DNA of 64,000 bases, from contig NZ_CP117460.1 in NCBI RefSeq assembly GCF_030687145.1, positions 124,001 through 188,000 of the forward strand, written 5' to 3'. Source of the DNA: Pseudomonas sp. FP1742 (GTDB lineage: Bacteria > Pseudomonadota > Gammaproteobacteria > Pseudomonadales > Pseudomonadaceae). The translations under genes and the position numbers were made by a program. Positions 29,621-38,502 of this stretch are shown one piece after another (within the stretch, counting starts at the first letter, position 1; each line of letters starts with the position of its first letter). Under the pieces are notes generated by a model, which worked only from the letters and a program-made list of their open reading frames with translations, did not search any database and was not told where the DNA came from.

Positions 29621-31777
29621 GTGGAATCAGAAGTCAGTCGAGTTCAACTCATTCATGATCCACGCGCGCTGCATGACGATCCATTACTGGATGGCTTGCT
29701 AGCCCTTTGCACATTGCACCAGAAGCCGGCCAGCGCGGCGATGCTGACCACTGGCCTGCCGTTGCCCAAGCAGCGTCTGAGTGTCGAGCTGCTGCCCCGC
29801 GCGGCTGCTCGCGCCGGGCTGCAGGGGCGGGTGCTGCAACGCAAGCTGGAGCAGATTCCGGCGATTGCCATGCCGGCGCTGTTGCTGCTCAAGGACGGGC
29901 GCAGTGCGGTGCTGCTCGGTTGGCAAGGTGAAGACCAGGCCCGCCTGCTGCTCAGCGAAAGCGATGGCGGTGAAGTCTGCGTCAGTCGTGAACTGCTCGC
30001 CGACGACTACATCGGCAAAGTGTTCTTTGCCCAACCCCAGCACAAATTCGACGTTAACCATGGCACGCTGATCCCGCGCGCGCGTTCATGGTTTCGCGAC
30101 ACCCTCAAGCGTTCCCGCTGGTTGTACGCCGACGCCATCGCCGCCAGTCTACTGATCAACATCATCGCCATGGCCGCGCCGCTGTTCGTGATGAATGTCT
30201 ACGACCGCGTGGTGCCGAACCAGGCCGAGTCGACCCTTTGGGTGCTGGCCATCGGCATCACCGGCGCTTATGTGTTCGACCTGATTCTCAAGAGCCTGCG
30301 CAGTCTGTGCCTGGACCTGGCCGGCAAGAAAACCGACCTGATCATCTCGGCCACGCTGTTCGAGCGCATCGTCGGCATGGCCATGAAGTACCGTCCGGCG
30401 CGAGTCGGCAGCTTCGCCCAGAACATTCATGAGTTTCAGAGCCTGCGCGACTTCCTTGCGTCGCTCACCCTCACCAGCCTGATCGACCTGCCGTTTACGC
30501 TGTTGATCTTCCTGGTCATCGCGATCCTCGGTGGGCATCTGGTGTGGATTCCGGTGCTGGCGTTCCCGATTGCGCTGCTGATCGGTTATGCCTTGCAGAA
30601 GCCGCTGGTGGCGACCATGGAGCGAACCATGGCCCTGGGCGCCGAACGCCAGTCGAGCCTGATCGAAACCCTCGCCGGCCTTGATGCGGTAAAGGTCAAC
30701 AACGCCGAAAGCGAACGCCAGTATCAATGGGAACAGACCATCGGCACCCTCAGCCGCCTCGAGTTGCGGGTGAAAATGCTGTCCGGCCTGGCGATGAACA
30801 TCACCTTGCTGATCCAGCAACTGGCCGGGGTGATCATGATCGTCTTCGGTGTGTACCAGATCATCGCCGGTAACTTGAGCATGGGCGGTTTGATCGCGTG
30901 CTACATGCTCAGCGGTCGTGCCCTCAGCCCGTTGGCTTCGCTGTCGGGGCTGTTGACCCGTTACCAGCAGGCGCGGGTGACCATGACCTCGGTCGATCAG
31001 ATGATGGAGCTGCCCCAGGAGCGCAATTTCGACGAGCGCCCGCTGAGCCGCAAGGTCCTGCAAGGCGCCATTGAATGCCGTCAGCTGACCTTCACCTATC
31101 CGAATCAGCAGAACGCCGCGCTGAAGGGCATCAACCTGACCATCAAGCCCGGCGAGAAGATCGGCATCATCGGTCGCAGCGGCTCGGGCAAAAGCTCCCT
31201 GGCCAAACTGCTGGTGGGCCTCTATCAACCGGACGACGGCGCGCTGCTGGTCGATGGGGTGGATATCCGCCAGATCGACGTCAGCGAGCTGCGCCACAAC
31301 ATCGGCTATGTGCCCCAGGACATCCAGTTGCTCGCCGGTACGTTGCGCGACAACCTGGTGTCGGGCGCGCGCTATGTCGAAGACGAACTGGTGCTGCAAG
31401 CCGCGGAACTGGCCGGTGTCCACGAGTTCGCCCGCCTGCATCCGCAAGGTTATGAGCTGCAAGTCGGTGAGCGTGGGCAGAACCTGTCCGGCGGTCAGCG
31501 CCAGAACGTCGCCCTGGCCCGAGCGCTGCTGCTCAACCCGCCGATCCTGTTGCTGGACGAACCCACCAGCGCCATGGACAACACCGGCGAAGAACGCCTG
31601 AAGCAACGTCTCGCTGCCGTAGTGGAAAACAAGACTGTGGTGCTGGTGACGCACCGGGCTTCGCTGTTGTCGCTGGTGGATCGCCTGCTGGTGATCGATC
31701 GCGGGCAGATTCTCGCCGATGGCCCGAAAGCCGCCGTGATGGAAGCGTTGAAAAAGGGGCAGATCAGTGTTGCTTAA
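29621..31777 (+). CDS. lapB: LapB, type I secretion ABC transporter
   Basis: This inner-membrane ATPase/permease powers LapA export. The protein of about 718 residues has an N-terminal C39-like domain without a convincing catalytic cysteine (so probably substrate-binding only), a six-helix transporter domain (about 155-430) and a nucleotide-binding domain with Walker A G-R-S-G-S-G-K-S-S, signature L-S-G-G-Q, Walker B I-L-L-L-D-E-P and the switch histidine V-T-H-R. Two GTG starts are possible: 29612, and 29621 giving MESEVSRVQLIHDP. The latter has the better spacing to AAGAG and matches the usual LapB N-terminus. It overlaps lapC by 11 nt. Confidence 0.94.
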   Translation: MESEVSRVQLIHDPRALHDDPLLDGLLALCTLHQKPASAAMLTTGLPLPKQRLSVELLPRAAARAGLQGRVLQRKLEQIPAIAMPALLLLKDGRSAVLLGWQGEDQARLLLSESDGGEVCVSRELLADDYIGKVFFAQPQHKFDVNHGTLIPRARSWFRDTLKRSRWLYADAIAASLLINIIAMAAPLFVMNVYDRVVPNQAESTLWVLAIGITGAYVFDLILKSLRSLCLDLAGKKTDLIISATLFERIVGMAMKYRPARVGSFAQNIHEFQSLRDFLASLTLTSLIDLPFTLLIFLVIAILGGHLVWIPVLAFPIALLIGYALQKPLVATMERTMALGAERQSSLIETLAGLDAVKVNNAESERQYQWEQTIGTLSRLELRVKMLSGLAMNITLLIQQLAGVIMIVFGVYQIIAGNLSMGGLIACYMLSGRALSPLASLSGLLTRYQQARVTMTSVDQMMELPQERNFDERPLSRKVLQGAIECRQLTFTYPNQQNAALKGINLTIKPGEKIGIIGRSGSGKSSLAKLLVGLYQPDDGALLVDGVDIRQIDVSELRHNIGYVPQDIQLLAGTLRDNLVSGARYVEDELVLQAAELAGVHEFARLHPQGYELQVGERGQNLSGGQRQNVALARALLLNPPILLLDEPTSAMDNTGEERLKQRLAAVVENKTVVLVTHRASLLSLVDRLLVIDRGQILADGPKAAVMEALKKGQISVA

Positions 31778-33134
31778 GTCCGGGGTCAAAGAATCCATCC
31801 GCCGCTACTTCAAAGGCTCCGCGTCGCTGCAAGGCCAGCCCCTTCCCGAGGTCAACAAAGCGCTGATCGAAGACGCCCCGCGCGTGGTGCGGTTGACGAT
31901 CTGGGCGATCATCGGCTTCTTCGTGTTCCTGATGCTGTGGGCCAATTTTGCGGTGATCGATGAAGTCACCAAGGGCGACGGCAAGGCGATTCCGTCGTCG
32001 AAGATCCAGAAAATCCAGAACCTTGAGGGCGGCATCGTTTCCGAGTTGTTCGTCAAGGAAGGGCAAATCGTCGAGGCTGGCGCGCCGCTGATCCGTCTGG
32101 ACGACACACGGTTCGCCTCCAATGTTGGCGAAACCGAGGCCGATCGGCTGTCGATGCTGTTGCGCGTGGAGCGCTTGAGCGCCGAGGTCGATGACCGTCC
32201 GTTGAATTTCCCCGCCGATGTGCTCAAAGCCGTGCCCGGCCAGGCCGCCAGCGAACAGTCGTTGTATATCAGTCGTCGTCAGCAACTGCACGATGAGATC
32301 GGTGGCTTGCAGGAGCAGTTGATCCAGAAGCAGCAGGAGCTGCGCGAGTTCACCTCCAAACAGGCCCAGTACCGCAGCGGTCTGTCATTGCAGCGTCAGG
32401 AAATCGCCATGTCCGAGCCATTGGTGGCTCAGGGCGCGGTGTCCCCGGTTGAGGTTTTGCGACTCAAGCGTGCCGAAGTCGAAACCCGCGGCCAACTGGA
32501 CGCCACCACCCTGGCGATCCCGCGCGCGGAATCGGCGATCAAGGAAGTGCAGCGCAAGATCGATGAGACTCGCGGCAAATTCCGCAGCGAAGCCCTGACC
32601 CAACTCAACGAAGCGCGCACCGATCTGAACAAGGCCCAGGCCACCGGCAAGGCGCTGGAAGACCGGGTCAGCCGGACACTGGTGACATCGCCGGTGCGCG
32701 GCATCGTCAACAAGTTGCTGGTGAACACCATCGGTGGCGTGATCCAGCCGGGCAGCGACCTGGTGGAAATCGTGCCGCTGGACGACACCTTGCTGGTGGA
32801 GGCCAAGATTCGCCCGCAAGACATCGCCTTCCTGCATCCGGGGCAAGACGCCACGGTGAAGTTCACGGCTTACGACTACACCATTTATGGTGGGCTGAAG
32901 GCCAAGCTGGAACAGATCGGCGCCGACACCATCACCGACGAAGACAAGAAGACCACTTACTACATCATCAAACTGCGCACCGAGCGCAGCCATCTGGGTA
33001 CGGATGAAAAGCCGTTGCTGATCATCCCGGGGATGGTGGCGTCGGTGGACATCATTACCGGCAAGAAGACCGTGCTCAGTTATTTGCTCAAGCCGATTAT
33101 CCGGGCTCGGGCGGAGGCGTTGCACGAGCGGTAA
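31767..33134 (+). CDS. lapC: LapC, HlyD-family membrane-fusion protein of LapA secretion
   Basis: This 455-residue periplasmic adaptor links LapB to LapE. It has a short cytoplasmic N-terminus, one membrane helix (about 45-65), a split lipoyl/barrel domain beginning I-Q-N-L-E-G-G-I-V, a long coiled-coil hairpin (about 155-300), and the C-terminal barrel with the HlyD family pattern V-x-x-K-F-T-A-Y-D-Y. Translation starts at a GTG (or the adjacent TTG) inside the lapB 3' end, with AAAGGGG upstream, so it is coupled to lapB. Confidence 0.94.
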   Translation: MLLKSGVKESIRRYFKGSASLQGQPLPEVNKALIEDAPRVVRLTIWAIIGFFVFLMLWANFAVIDEVTKGDGKAIPSSKIQKIQNLEGGIVSELFVKEGQIVEAGAPLIRLDDTRFASNVGETEADRLSMLLRVERLSAEVDDRPLNFPADVLKAVPGQAASEQSLYISRRQQLHDEIGGLQEQLIQKQQELREFTSKQAQYRSGLSLQRQEIAMSEPLVAQGAVSPVEVLRLKRAEVETRGQLDATTLAIPRAESAIKEVQRKIDETRGKFRSEALTQLNEARTDLNKAQATGKALEDRVSRTLVTSPVRGIVNKLLVNTIGGVIQPGSDLVEIVPLDDTLLVEAKIRPQDIAFLHPGQDATVKFTAYDYTIYGGLKAKLEQIGADTITDEDKKTTYYIIKLRTERSHLGTDEKPLLIIPGMVASVDIITGKKTVLSYLLKPIIRARAEALHER

Positions 33135-33153
33135 TTCTCGGGCGAGGCTGATG

Positions 33154-33240
33154 GCCTCTTCGCGGGCAAGCCCGCTCCCACAGGGGGCTTTGTGGTCGAC
33201 ACAAATCCAATGTGGGAGCGGGCTTGCCCGCGAAGGCGGC
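33154..33240. repeat. REP pair after lapC
   Basis: Inverted units with the cgcgggcaagcccgctcccaca variant close the lapEBC operon. The two arms are about 40 nt apart. Confidence 0.85.
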
Positions 33241-33269
33241 CTCAAAGACGCTGCACGCCAAAAGCCATA

Positions 33270-33325
33270 TCGTTATTCATTAACGGTATTTAAATTTAAA
33301 TTCTTATACCTATAAAGTCACTTTC
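33270..33325 (+). promoter_or_regulatory. AT-rich promoter region of the sulfur-uptake operon
   Basis: The stretch with cgttattcattaacggtatt and a ttaaatttaaatt palindrome, followed by ttatacc and tataaag, differs sharply in base composition from its surroundings. Similar AT-rich, CysB-type control regions precede sulfonate and sulfate-ester genes in pseudomonads. No exact binding site is claimed. Confidence 0.45.
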
Positions 33326-33437
33326 CTGCGTACCTGCCGACCAATCGGCGCGCCGCACGACACGAACCAACACGGGACCTCCGTGAGTTTCTGATCGACG
33401 CGCGCCCTTGAGCGCGCCGTGCGTGGGAGTGATTTTT

Positions 33438-34349
33438 ATGTCAGCCGTCTCTTTTTCTCCAAAGCCTGCATCAGCAAGCGCCGCCACCCTCGCGTCGCAA
33501 ACCTTCGAAGTCCGCCCGTTCAGTGGCGCCGTCGGTGCCGAAATCATCGGTCTGGACTTGTCCCGCCCAATCAATGACCAGGACTTCGCCCGCGTCCATC
33601 GTGCGCACCTGGATCATCACGTGGTGGTGTTCCGCGACCAACGCATAACCCCCGAACAGCAGATCGCCTTCAGCCGCCGTTTCGGCGTGTTGCAGATCCA
33701 TGTACTCAAGCAATTCCTGCTGGCCGGGCATCCGGAAATCCTCATCGTTTCCAACATCATCGAAAACGGCCAATCCATCGGCCTCGGTGATGCCGGCAAG
33801 TTCTGGCACTCCGATCTTTCTTATAAAGAACTGCCGAGCCTGGGCTCGATGCTGCATGCCCAGGAGCTGCCGTCCGAAGGCGGCGACACGCTGTTCGCCG
33901 ACATGCACAAAGCCTGGGACAGCCTGCCCGAGGCGCTGCGTAAAGCCGTCGAAGGTCGTTCGGCCGCGCATTCCTACACGGCGCGCTACAGCGAGAGCAA
34001 ATTCGAGGGCAACTGGCGTCCGACCCTGACGCCGGAGCAACTGGCTCAGGTCGCTGAAGTTGTTCATCCGATCGTCCGCACCCACCCGGAAAACGGTCGC
34101 AAGGCGTTGTTCGTCAGCGAGGGCTTCACCACCCGCATCGTCGGTTTGCCGGAAGACGAGAGCAAACAATTGCTCGACGAGCTCTACGCCCACAGCGTGT
34201 TGCCGCAAAACATTTACCGCCATCAATGGCAGGCCCACGACCTGGTGTTCTGGGACAACCGCTCGCTGATTCACCTCGCCGCCGGATGCCCCAGCCATCT
34301 GCGCCGCAAGTTGTATCGCACCACCATCCAGGGCGACGCGCCTTTCTGA
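33438..34349 (+). CDS. TauD/AtsK-type 2-oxoglutarate dioxygenase
   Basis: This 303-residue Fe(II)/2-oxoglutarate dioxygenase of the TauD family probably releases sulfite or sulfate from an organosulfur compound in the cytoplasm. The iron triad is H124-x-D126 (F-W-H-S-D-L-S) and H279 (S-L-I-H-L), and R290 sits 11 residues on, as expected for the 2-oxoglutarate carboxylate. The start is the ATG with GGGAG upstream; an earlier GTG in frame is not needed. It heads an operon with an ABC transporter of the sulfonate/nitrate/taurine family, 15 nt before the binding protein. It could act on taurine, other sulfonates or alkyl sulfates; sequence alone does not decide. Confidence 0.88.
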   Translation: MSAVSFSPKPASASAATLASQTFEVRPFSGAVGAEIIGLDLSRPINDQDFARVHRAHLDHHVVVFRDQRITPEQQIAFSRRFGVLQIHVLKQFLLAGHPEILIVSNIIENGQSIGLGDAGKFWHSDLSYKELPSLGSMLHAQELPSEGGDTLFADMHKAWDSLPEALRKAVEGRSAAHSYTARYSESKFEGNWRPTLTPEQLAQVAEVVHPIVRTHPENGRKALFVSEGFTTRIVGLPEDESKQLLDELYAHSVLPQNIYRHQWQAHDLVFWDNRSLIHLAAGCPSHLRRKLYRTTIQGDAPF

Positions 34350-34364
34350 TTTCGGAGAACCCTC

Positions 34365-35390
34365 ATGTCCAAACGTCTTCCATTTGCACCGTTGGCCGCC
34401 GCTATCGGCCTGGGTTTCAGCCTGCTCGCCGGCAGCCTGTTGGCGCCGACCGTAGCCCACGCCGAGGGTGAAATTCGTATCGCCGAACAATTCGGCATCG
34501 TTTATCTGCTGCTCAACGTGGTGCGCGATCAGAACCTGATCGAGAAGTACGGCAAGCAGGAAGGCATCGACATCAAGGTCGACTGGACCCAGCTCTCCGG
34601 CGGCTCGGCGGTCAACGATGCGTTGCTCTCCGGCTCCATCGACATTGCCGGTGCCGGCGTCGGGCCGCTGCTGACCATCTGGGACCGCACTCACGGCAAA
34701 CAGAACGTCAAGGCCGTGGCTTCCCTGGGAAACTTCCCTTACTACCTGGTGAGTAATAATCCAAAGGTCAAAACCATCGCTGACTTCACCGAAAAGGACC
34801 GCATTGCGGTGCCGGCGGTCGGGGTGTCGGTGCAGTCGCGCTTCCTGCAATACGCAGCAGCCAAGCAATGGGGCGACAAAGAGTTCAATCGCCTCGACAA
34901 GTACACCATCGCCGTTCCGCACCCGGATGCCACTGCGGCACTGATCGCTGGCGGCACCGAGTTGACCGGGCACTTCTCCAACCCGCCATTCCAGGATCAG
35001 GCGCTGGAAAACCCTAGCGTGCACGTGGTGCTGAACACCTATGACCTGCTCGGCCCGAACTCGCCGACCGTGTTGTTCGCCACCGAGAAATTCCGTAACG
35101 AAAACCCGAAAACCTATAAAGCCTTCATCGCGGCGCTGACTGAAGCGGCCGAGTTCGCTCAGAACGATAAAGGTGCGGCGGCCGACACTTACATCCGCGT
35201 CACCAAGGCAAAAATCGATCGCGCGGCGTTGCTGAAAATCATCGACAACCCGCAGTTCGAATTTACCGTCACGCCGAAAAACACTTACCCGCTGGCCGAG
35301 TTCCTCTACCGCGTCGGCGCGATCAAAAACAAACCGGATTCGTGGAAGGATTACTTCTTCCAGGACACCAAACCGCTGCAAGGGAGCTGA
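34365..35390 (+). CDS. Periplasmic sulfonate/sulfate-ester-type binding protein
   Basis: This 341-residue solute-binding protein of the SsuA/TauA/AtsR class has a Sec signal peptide ending near A-H-A (about residue 33). The mature part opens with E-I-R-I-A-E-Q-F and includes the family's G-S-I-D-I-A-G-A-G-V-G-P-L-L stretch, which binds the ligand head group. It delivers the substrate to the ATPase and permease encoded next. The order (dioxygenase, binding protein, ATPase, permease) resembles pseudomonad organosulfur operons such as the ats genes. The exact substrate is unknown. Confidence 0.87.
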   Translation: MSKRLPFAPLAAAIGLGFSLLAGSLLAPTVAHAEGEIRIAEQFGIVYLLLNVVRDQNLIEKYGKQEGIDIKVDWTQLSGGSAVNDALLSGSIDIAGAGVGPLLTIWDRTHGKQNVKAVASLGNFPYYLVSNNPKVKTIADFTEKDRIAVPAVGVSVQSRFLQYAAAKQWGDKEFNRLDKYTIAVPHPDATAALIAGGTELTGHFSNPPFQDQALENPSVHVVLNTYDLLGPNSPTVLFATEKFRNENPKTYKAFIAALTEAAEFAQNDKGAAADTYIRVTKAKIDRAALLKIIDNPQFEFTVTPKNTYPLAEFLYRVGAIKNKPDSWKDYFFQDTKPLQGS

Positions 35391-35395
35391 CCGAC

Positions 35396-36256
35396 ATGAA
35401 CGCCCCCTTGCAAGGCCACACGGCCAGCAATCCGATCGCGGCCGCACAAGCGCTGCTGTCGGTCGACCAGGTCAGCCTGGAATACCGCACGCCGGCACGT
35501 GTGGTTCGAGCGACCCATCAGGTCAGTTTCGAGGTCGATCCGGCGGACCGCTTTGTATTGCTCGGTCCGTCCGGCTGCGGCAAATCGACGTTGCTCAAGG
35601 CGGTCGCCGGGTTCATCCAGCCCTGTGAGGGCGAGATTTGCCTGCAAGGCCAGCGGGTCGATGCGCCGGGGCCGGACCGGATCGTGGTGTTCCAGGAGTT
35701 CGATCAGCTGCCGCCGTGGAAAACCGTCAAACAGAACGTGATGTTTCCGCTGCTCGCGTCCAAAACCCTCAAGCGTAAAGAGGCTGAAGAGCGGGCGCTG
35801 CACTATCTGGACAAGGTTGGTCTGGCGGCGTTTGCCGATGCCTATCCGCATACCTTGTCTGGCGGCATGAAAGCTCGGGTGGCGATTGCCCGGGCGTTGG
35901 CGATGCAACCGAAAATTCTGTTGATGGATGAACCCTTCGCCGCCCTCGACGCTCTGACCCGGCGCAAGATGCAGGAAGAGTTGCTGCTGCTCTGGGAAGA
36001 GGTGCGTTTCACGCTGCTGTTCGTCACTCACTCCATCGAAGAGGCGTTGGTGGTGGGCAACCGGATTCTGCTGCTGTCGCCTCATCCGGGGCGGGTACGA
36101 GCCGAAGTCCACAGCCATCAATATGATTTGCACAGTCTTGGCGGTGTGGCGTTCCAGGAATCGGCGCGGCGGATTCATCGGCTGTTGTTCGATGAAGGCC
36201 AGTCCCCGGAAACCGCCCGTGAGCTGGACTTCGCCGATATTCGCATCGCTTATTGA
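35396..36256 (+). CDS. ABC transporter ATP-binding protein (SsuB/TauB class)
   Basis: This 286-residue ATPase has Walker A G-P-S-G-C-G-K-S-T, the signature L-S-G-G-M-K-A-R, Walker B I-L-L-M-D-E-P and H-loop V-T-H-S. The start is the ATG giving MNAPLQGHTAS, six nucleotides after the binding-protein stop and with GGGAG upstream. The frame from 35342 would overlap that gene and is rejected. It drives import through the permease encoded next. Confidence 0.9.
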   Translation: MNAPLQGHTASNPIAAAQALLSVDQVSLEYRTPARVVRATHQVSFEVDPADRFVLLGPSGCGKSTLLKAVAGFIQPCEGEICLQGQRVDAPGPDRIVVFQEFDQLPPWKTVKQNVMFPLLASKTLKRKEAEERALHYLDKVGLAAFADAYPHTLSGGMKARVAIARALAMQPKILLMDEPFAALDALTRRKMQEELLLLWEEVRFTLLFVTHSIEEALVVGNRILLLSPHPGRVRAEVHSHQYDLHSLGGVAFQESARRIHRLLFDEGQSPETARELDFADIRIAY

Positions 36257-36276
36257 GACATTGAAAGGAGTGCTCG

Positions 36277-37143
36277 ATGAGCCAGTTACCCTCTGCGCGT
36301 CAAGAATTTGAAACCGTTTTGCAGCCGCTGACGAGCGTCCCGCTGGAGCGCGAACTACCCCTCGGCCAGCGTCTTTGGCAGCAGGGCTGGCTGCGCAAAA
36401 GCCTGATCCTGATTTTGCTCGCGGTGCTCTGGGAAACCGTTGCCCGTTACCAGAATAACGACCTGCTGCTGCCGAGTTTTCTGCAAACCGCCAGCGCGCT
36501 GTACAACGGCCTGCTCAGCGGTGAACTGCTGGGCAAAGTGTGGATTTCGCTGGTGGTGTTGTTGAAGGGGTATCTGATCGGGATTGTGCTGGCGTTTGCC
36601 CTGACCACGTTGGCGGTGTCGACACAATTGGGTCGCGATCTGCTGAGCACGCTGACCTCGATGTTCAACCCGTTGCCGGCCATCGCCCTGTTACCGCTGG
36701 CGCTGCTGTGGTTCGGGCTGGGGCAGAACAGCCTGATTTTTGTACTGGTGCATTCGGTGCTCTGGGCGTTGGCGTTGAACACCTACGCCGGGTTTCTTGG
36801 CGTTTCGGAAACCCTGCGCATGGCCGGGCGCAATTACGGCCTCAAGGGCATGCGTTTCGTATTGTTCATTCTGATCCCGGCCGCGTTGCCGTCGATCCTC
36901 GCCGGGTTGAAAATCGGCTGGGCTTTCGCCTGGCGCACATTGATCGCCGCCGAATTGGTATTCGGCGCTACCAGCGGTAAAGGCGGTTTAGGCTGGTACA
37001 TCTTCCAGAACCGTAATGAGCTGTACACCGACAAGGTGTTTGCCGGGTTGGCGGTGGTGATTCTGATTGGGTTGCTGGTGGAGAATCTGGTGTTCGATAC
37101 GTTGGAGCGGGTGACGGTGAAGCGGTGGGGGATGCAGCGCTGA
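36277..37143 (+). CDS. ABC transporter permease (SsuC/TauC class)
   Basis: This 288-residue inner-membrane permease has about six helices and the BPD-transporter coupling loop E-T-L-R-M-A-G-R-N-Y-G (an EAA-type motif). The ATG has AAAGGAG upstream, and the gene lies 20 nt after the ATPase gene. It is the last gene of the uptake operon, followed by a REP pair. Confidence 0.9.
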   Translation: MSQLPSARQEFETVLQPLTSVPLERELPLGQRLWQQGWLRKSLILILLAVLWETVARYQNNDLLLPSFLQTASALYNGLLSGELLGKVWISLVVLLKGYLIGIVLAFALTTLAVSTQLGRDLLSTLTSMFNPLPAIALLPLALLWFGLGQNSLIFVLVHSVLWALALNTYAGFLGVSETLRMAGRNYGLKGMRFVLFILIPAALPSILAGLKIGWAFAWRTLIAAELVFGATSGKGGLGWYIFQNRNELYTDKVFAGLAVVILIGLLVENLVFDTLERVTVKRWGMQR

Positions 37144-37162
37144 GTTTCGCGGTGTCTGATCT

Positions 37163-37268
37163 GGCCTCTTCGCGAGCAAGCCCGCTCCCACAGTTGATCT
37201 TCAGTGGCTGCAGATTATGTGCACGACAACGAACCAATGTGGGAGCGGGCTTGCTCGCGAAGAGGCCG
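37163..37268. repeat. REP pair between permease and LysR genes
   Basis: The unit ggcctcttcgcgagcaagcc and its inverted partner are about 50 nt apart. It separates the uptake operon from the regulator of the efflux operon. Confidence 0.85.
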
Positions 37269-37345
37269 GCCCGATCACCACCTCATCCAGGGATGTTTGC
37301 TAGCATTGCGTCTGAATCAATCCAGATCAGTCATGAGTGCTCAGC

Positions 37346-38266
37346 ATGCAACTCCCGGACATGAACCTGTTGGTCGCCCTTGACGCCTTGCTCGACGAGG
37401 GCAGTGTGGTGGGCGCCGCGCGGCGGATGAACCTCAGCCCGGCGGCAATGAGCCGGACGCTGACGCGGATCCGCGAGGCCATCGGCGATCCGATTCTGGT
37501 ACGTGCCGGCCGTGGCCTAGTGCCGACACCCAAGGCGCTGGAGTTGCGCGAGCAGGTGCGGGACCTGGTGGAGCAGGCCGCCTTGCTGTTCCGCTCCGCC
37601 GATGACGTGGACCTGGGCAGCTTGCGCCGGCGGTTCAGCATTCGCGCCAATGATTTTTTTGTGGGCGTCTACGGCGGCAAGCTGTTCGACACGATGGAGC
37701 GCCAGGCTCCGCATTGCGAACTGCGCTTTGTCCCCGAGGGCGACGGGGACGATGAAGCCTTGCGCGAAGGGCGCATCGATCTGAGCGTCAGCAACAATCG
37801 ACCGCTGATGCCGGAAGTGAAGGTGCAGAACCTGTTCTCCACCCACTTTGTCGGCCTGGTGCGCGAGGATCACCCGCTGTTCGATGACGAGATCACCGCC
37901 GAACGTTATGCCGGCTTTTCCCATATCAGCATGTCCCGTCGCGGGATCGCCCGCGGGCCGATCGACACGGCGCTCAACGCCTTGGGGCTGGAGCGGCGGG
38001 TGGCGGTGATTGCGCCGAGTTTCCATGCGGCGATGTTCGCCTTGCCGGATTCCGACCTGATCCTGCCGGTGCCCAAAGAAGCATTGCTGAGTGTGCGACG
38101 CCTGGGCTTGAAGCTGCGCTCGTTCACCCTGCCGATCCCGCTGCCGACCCTGATGCTGACCCAGGCCTGGCACCCGCGTTTCGACAAGGATCCGGCGCAC
38201 CGCTGGATGCGCGAAACGCTCAAGGCCTGTTGTGATGAGACTTGGCTGGCCGCACAGCCCACCTGA
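37346..38266 (+). CDS. LysR-family regulator, probably of the adjacent efflux operon
   Basis: This 306-residue LysR-type regulator starts MQLPDMNLLVALDALL. Its winged helix-turn-helix lies in G-S-V-V-G-A-A-R-R-M-N-L-S-P-A-A-M-S-R and is followed by a periplasmic-binding-fold effector domain. The ATG at 37346 gives the canonical N-terminus; the GTG nine bases upstream is less likely. It sits upstream of, and in the same direction as, the EmrB/EmrA/OMF genes, separated by a REP pair. That makes it their likely regulator, although the inducer is unknown. Confidence 0.88.
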   Translation: MQLPDMNLLVALDALLDEGSVVGAARRMNLSPAAMSRTLTRIREAIGDPILVRAGRGLVPTPKALELREQVRDLVEQAALLFRSADDVDLGSLRRRFSIRANDFFVGVYGGKLFDTMERQAPHCELRFVPEGDGDDEALREGRIDLSVSNNRPLMPEVKVQNLFSTHFVGLVREDHPLFDDEITAERYAGFSHISMSRRGIARGPIDTALNALGLERRVAVIAPSFHAAMFALPDSDLILPVPKEALLSVRRLGLKLRSFTLPIPLPTLMLTQAWHPRFDKDPAHRWMRETLKACCDETWLAAQPT

Positions 38267-38279
38267 GGTTGAACACTGA

Positions 38280-38385
38280 CCCTGTGGGAGCGGGCTTGCT
38301 CGCGAAAGCGGTGTGTCAGTCAGCGTTGATGTTGAGGGTGATGGCCCCTTCGCGAGCAAGCCCGCTCCCACAGGGATCTGTATTG
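38280..38385. repeat. REP pair upstream of the efflux operon
   Basis: The two units face opposite to the usual arrangement (tgtgggagcgggcttgctcg first), with about 45 nt between them. Together they make a perfect-ended hairpin flanked by ccct and aggg. Confidence 0.85.
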
Positions 38386-38502
38386 CTTTCCCAGATCTAA
38401 TTGCTGCATGAAACACACTTATAAGCTGCCAATAAGTCAATTTTCGTAAGGCATCGCGCTTCATAAAATGCTTCGGTATCCCCCTTCCGGAGTGTGCAGT
38501 AC

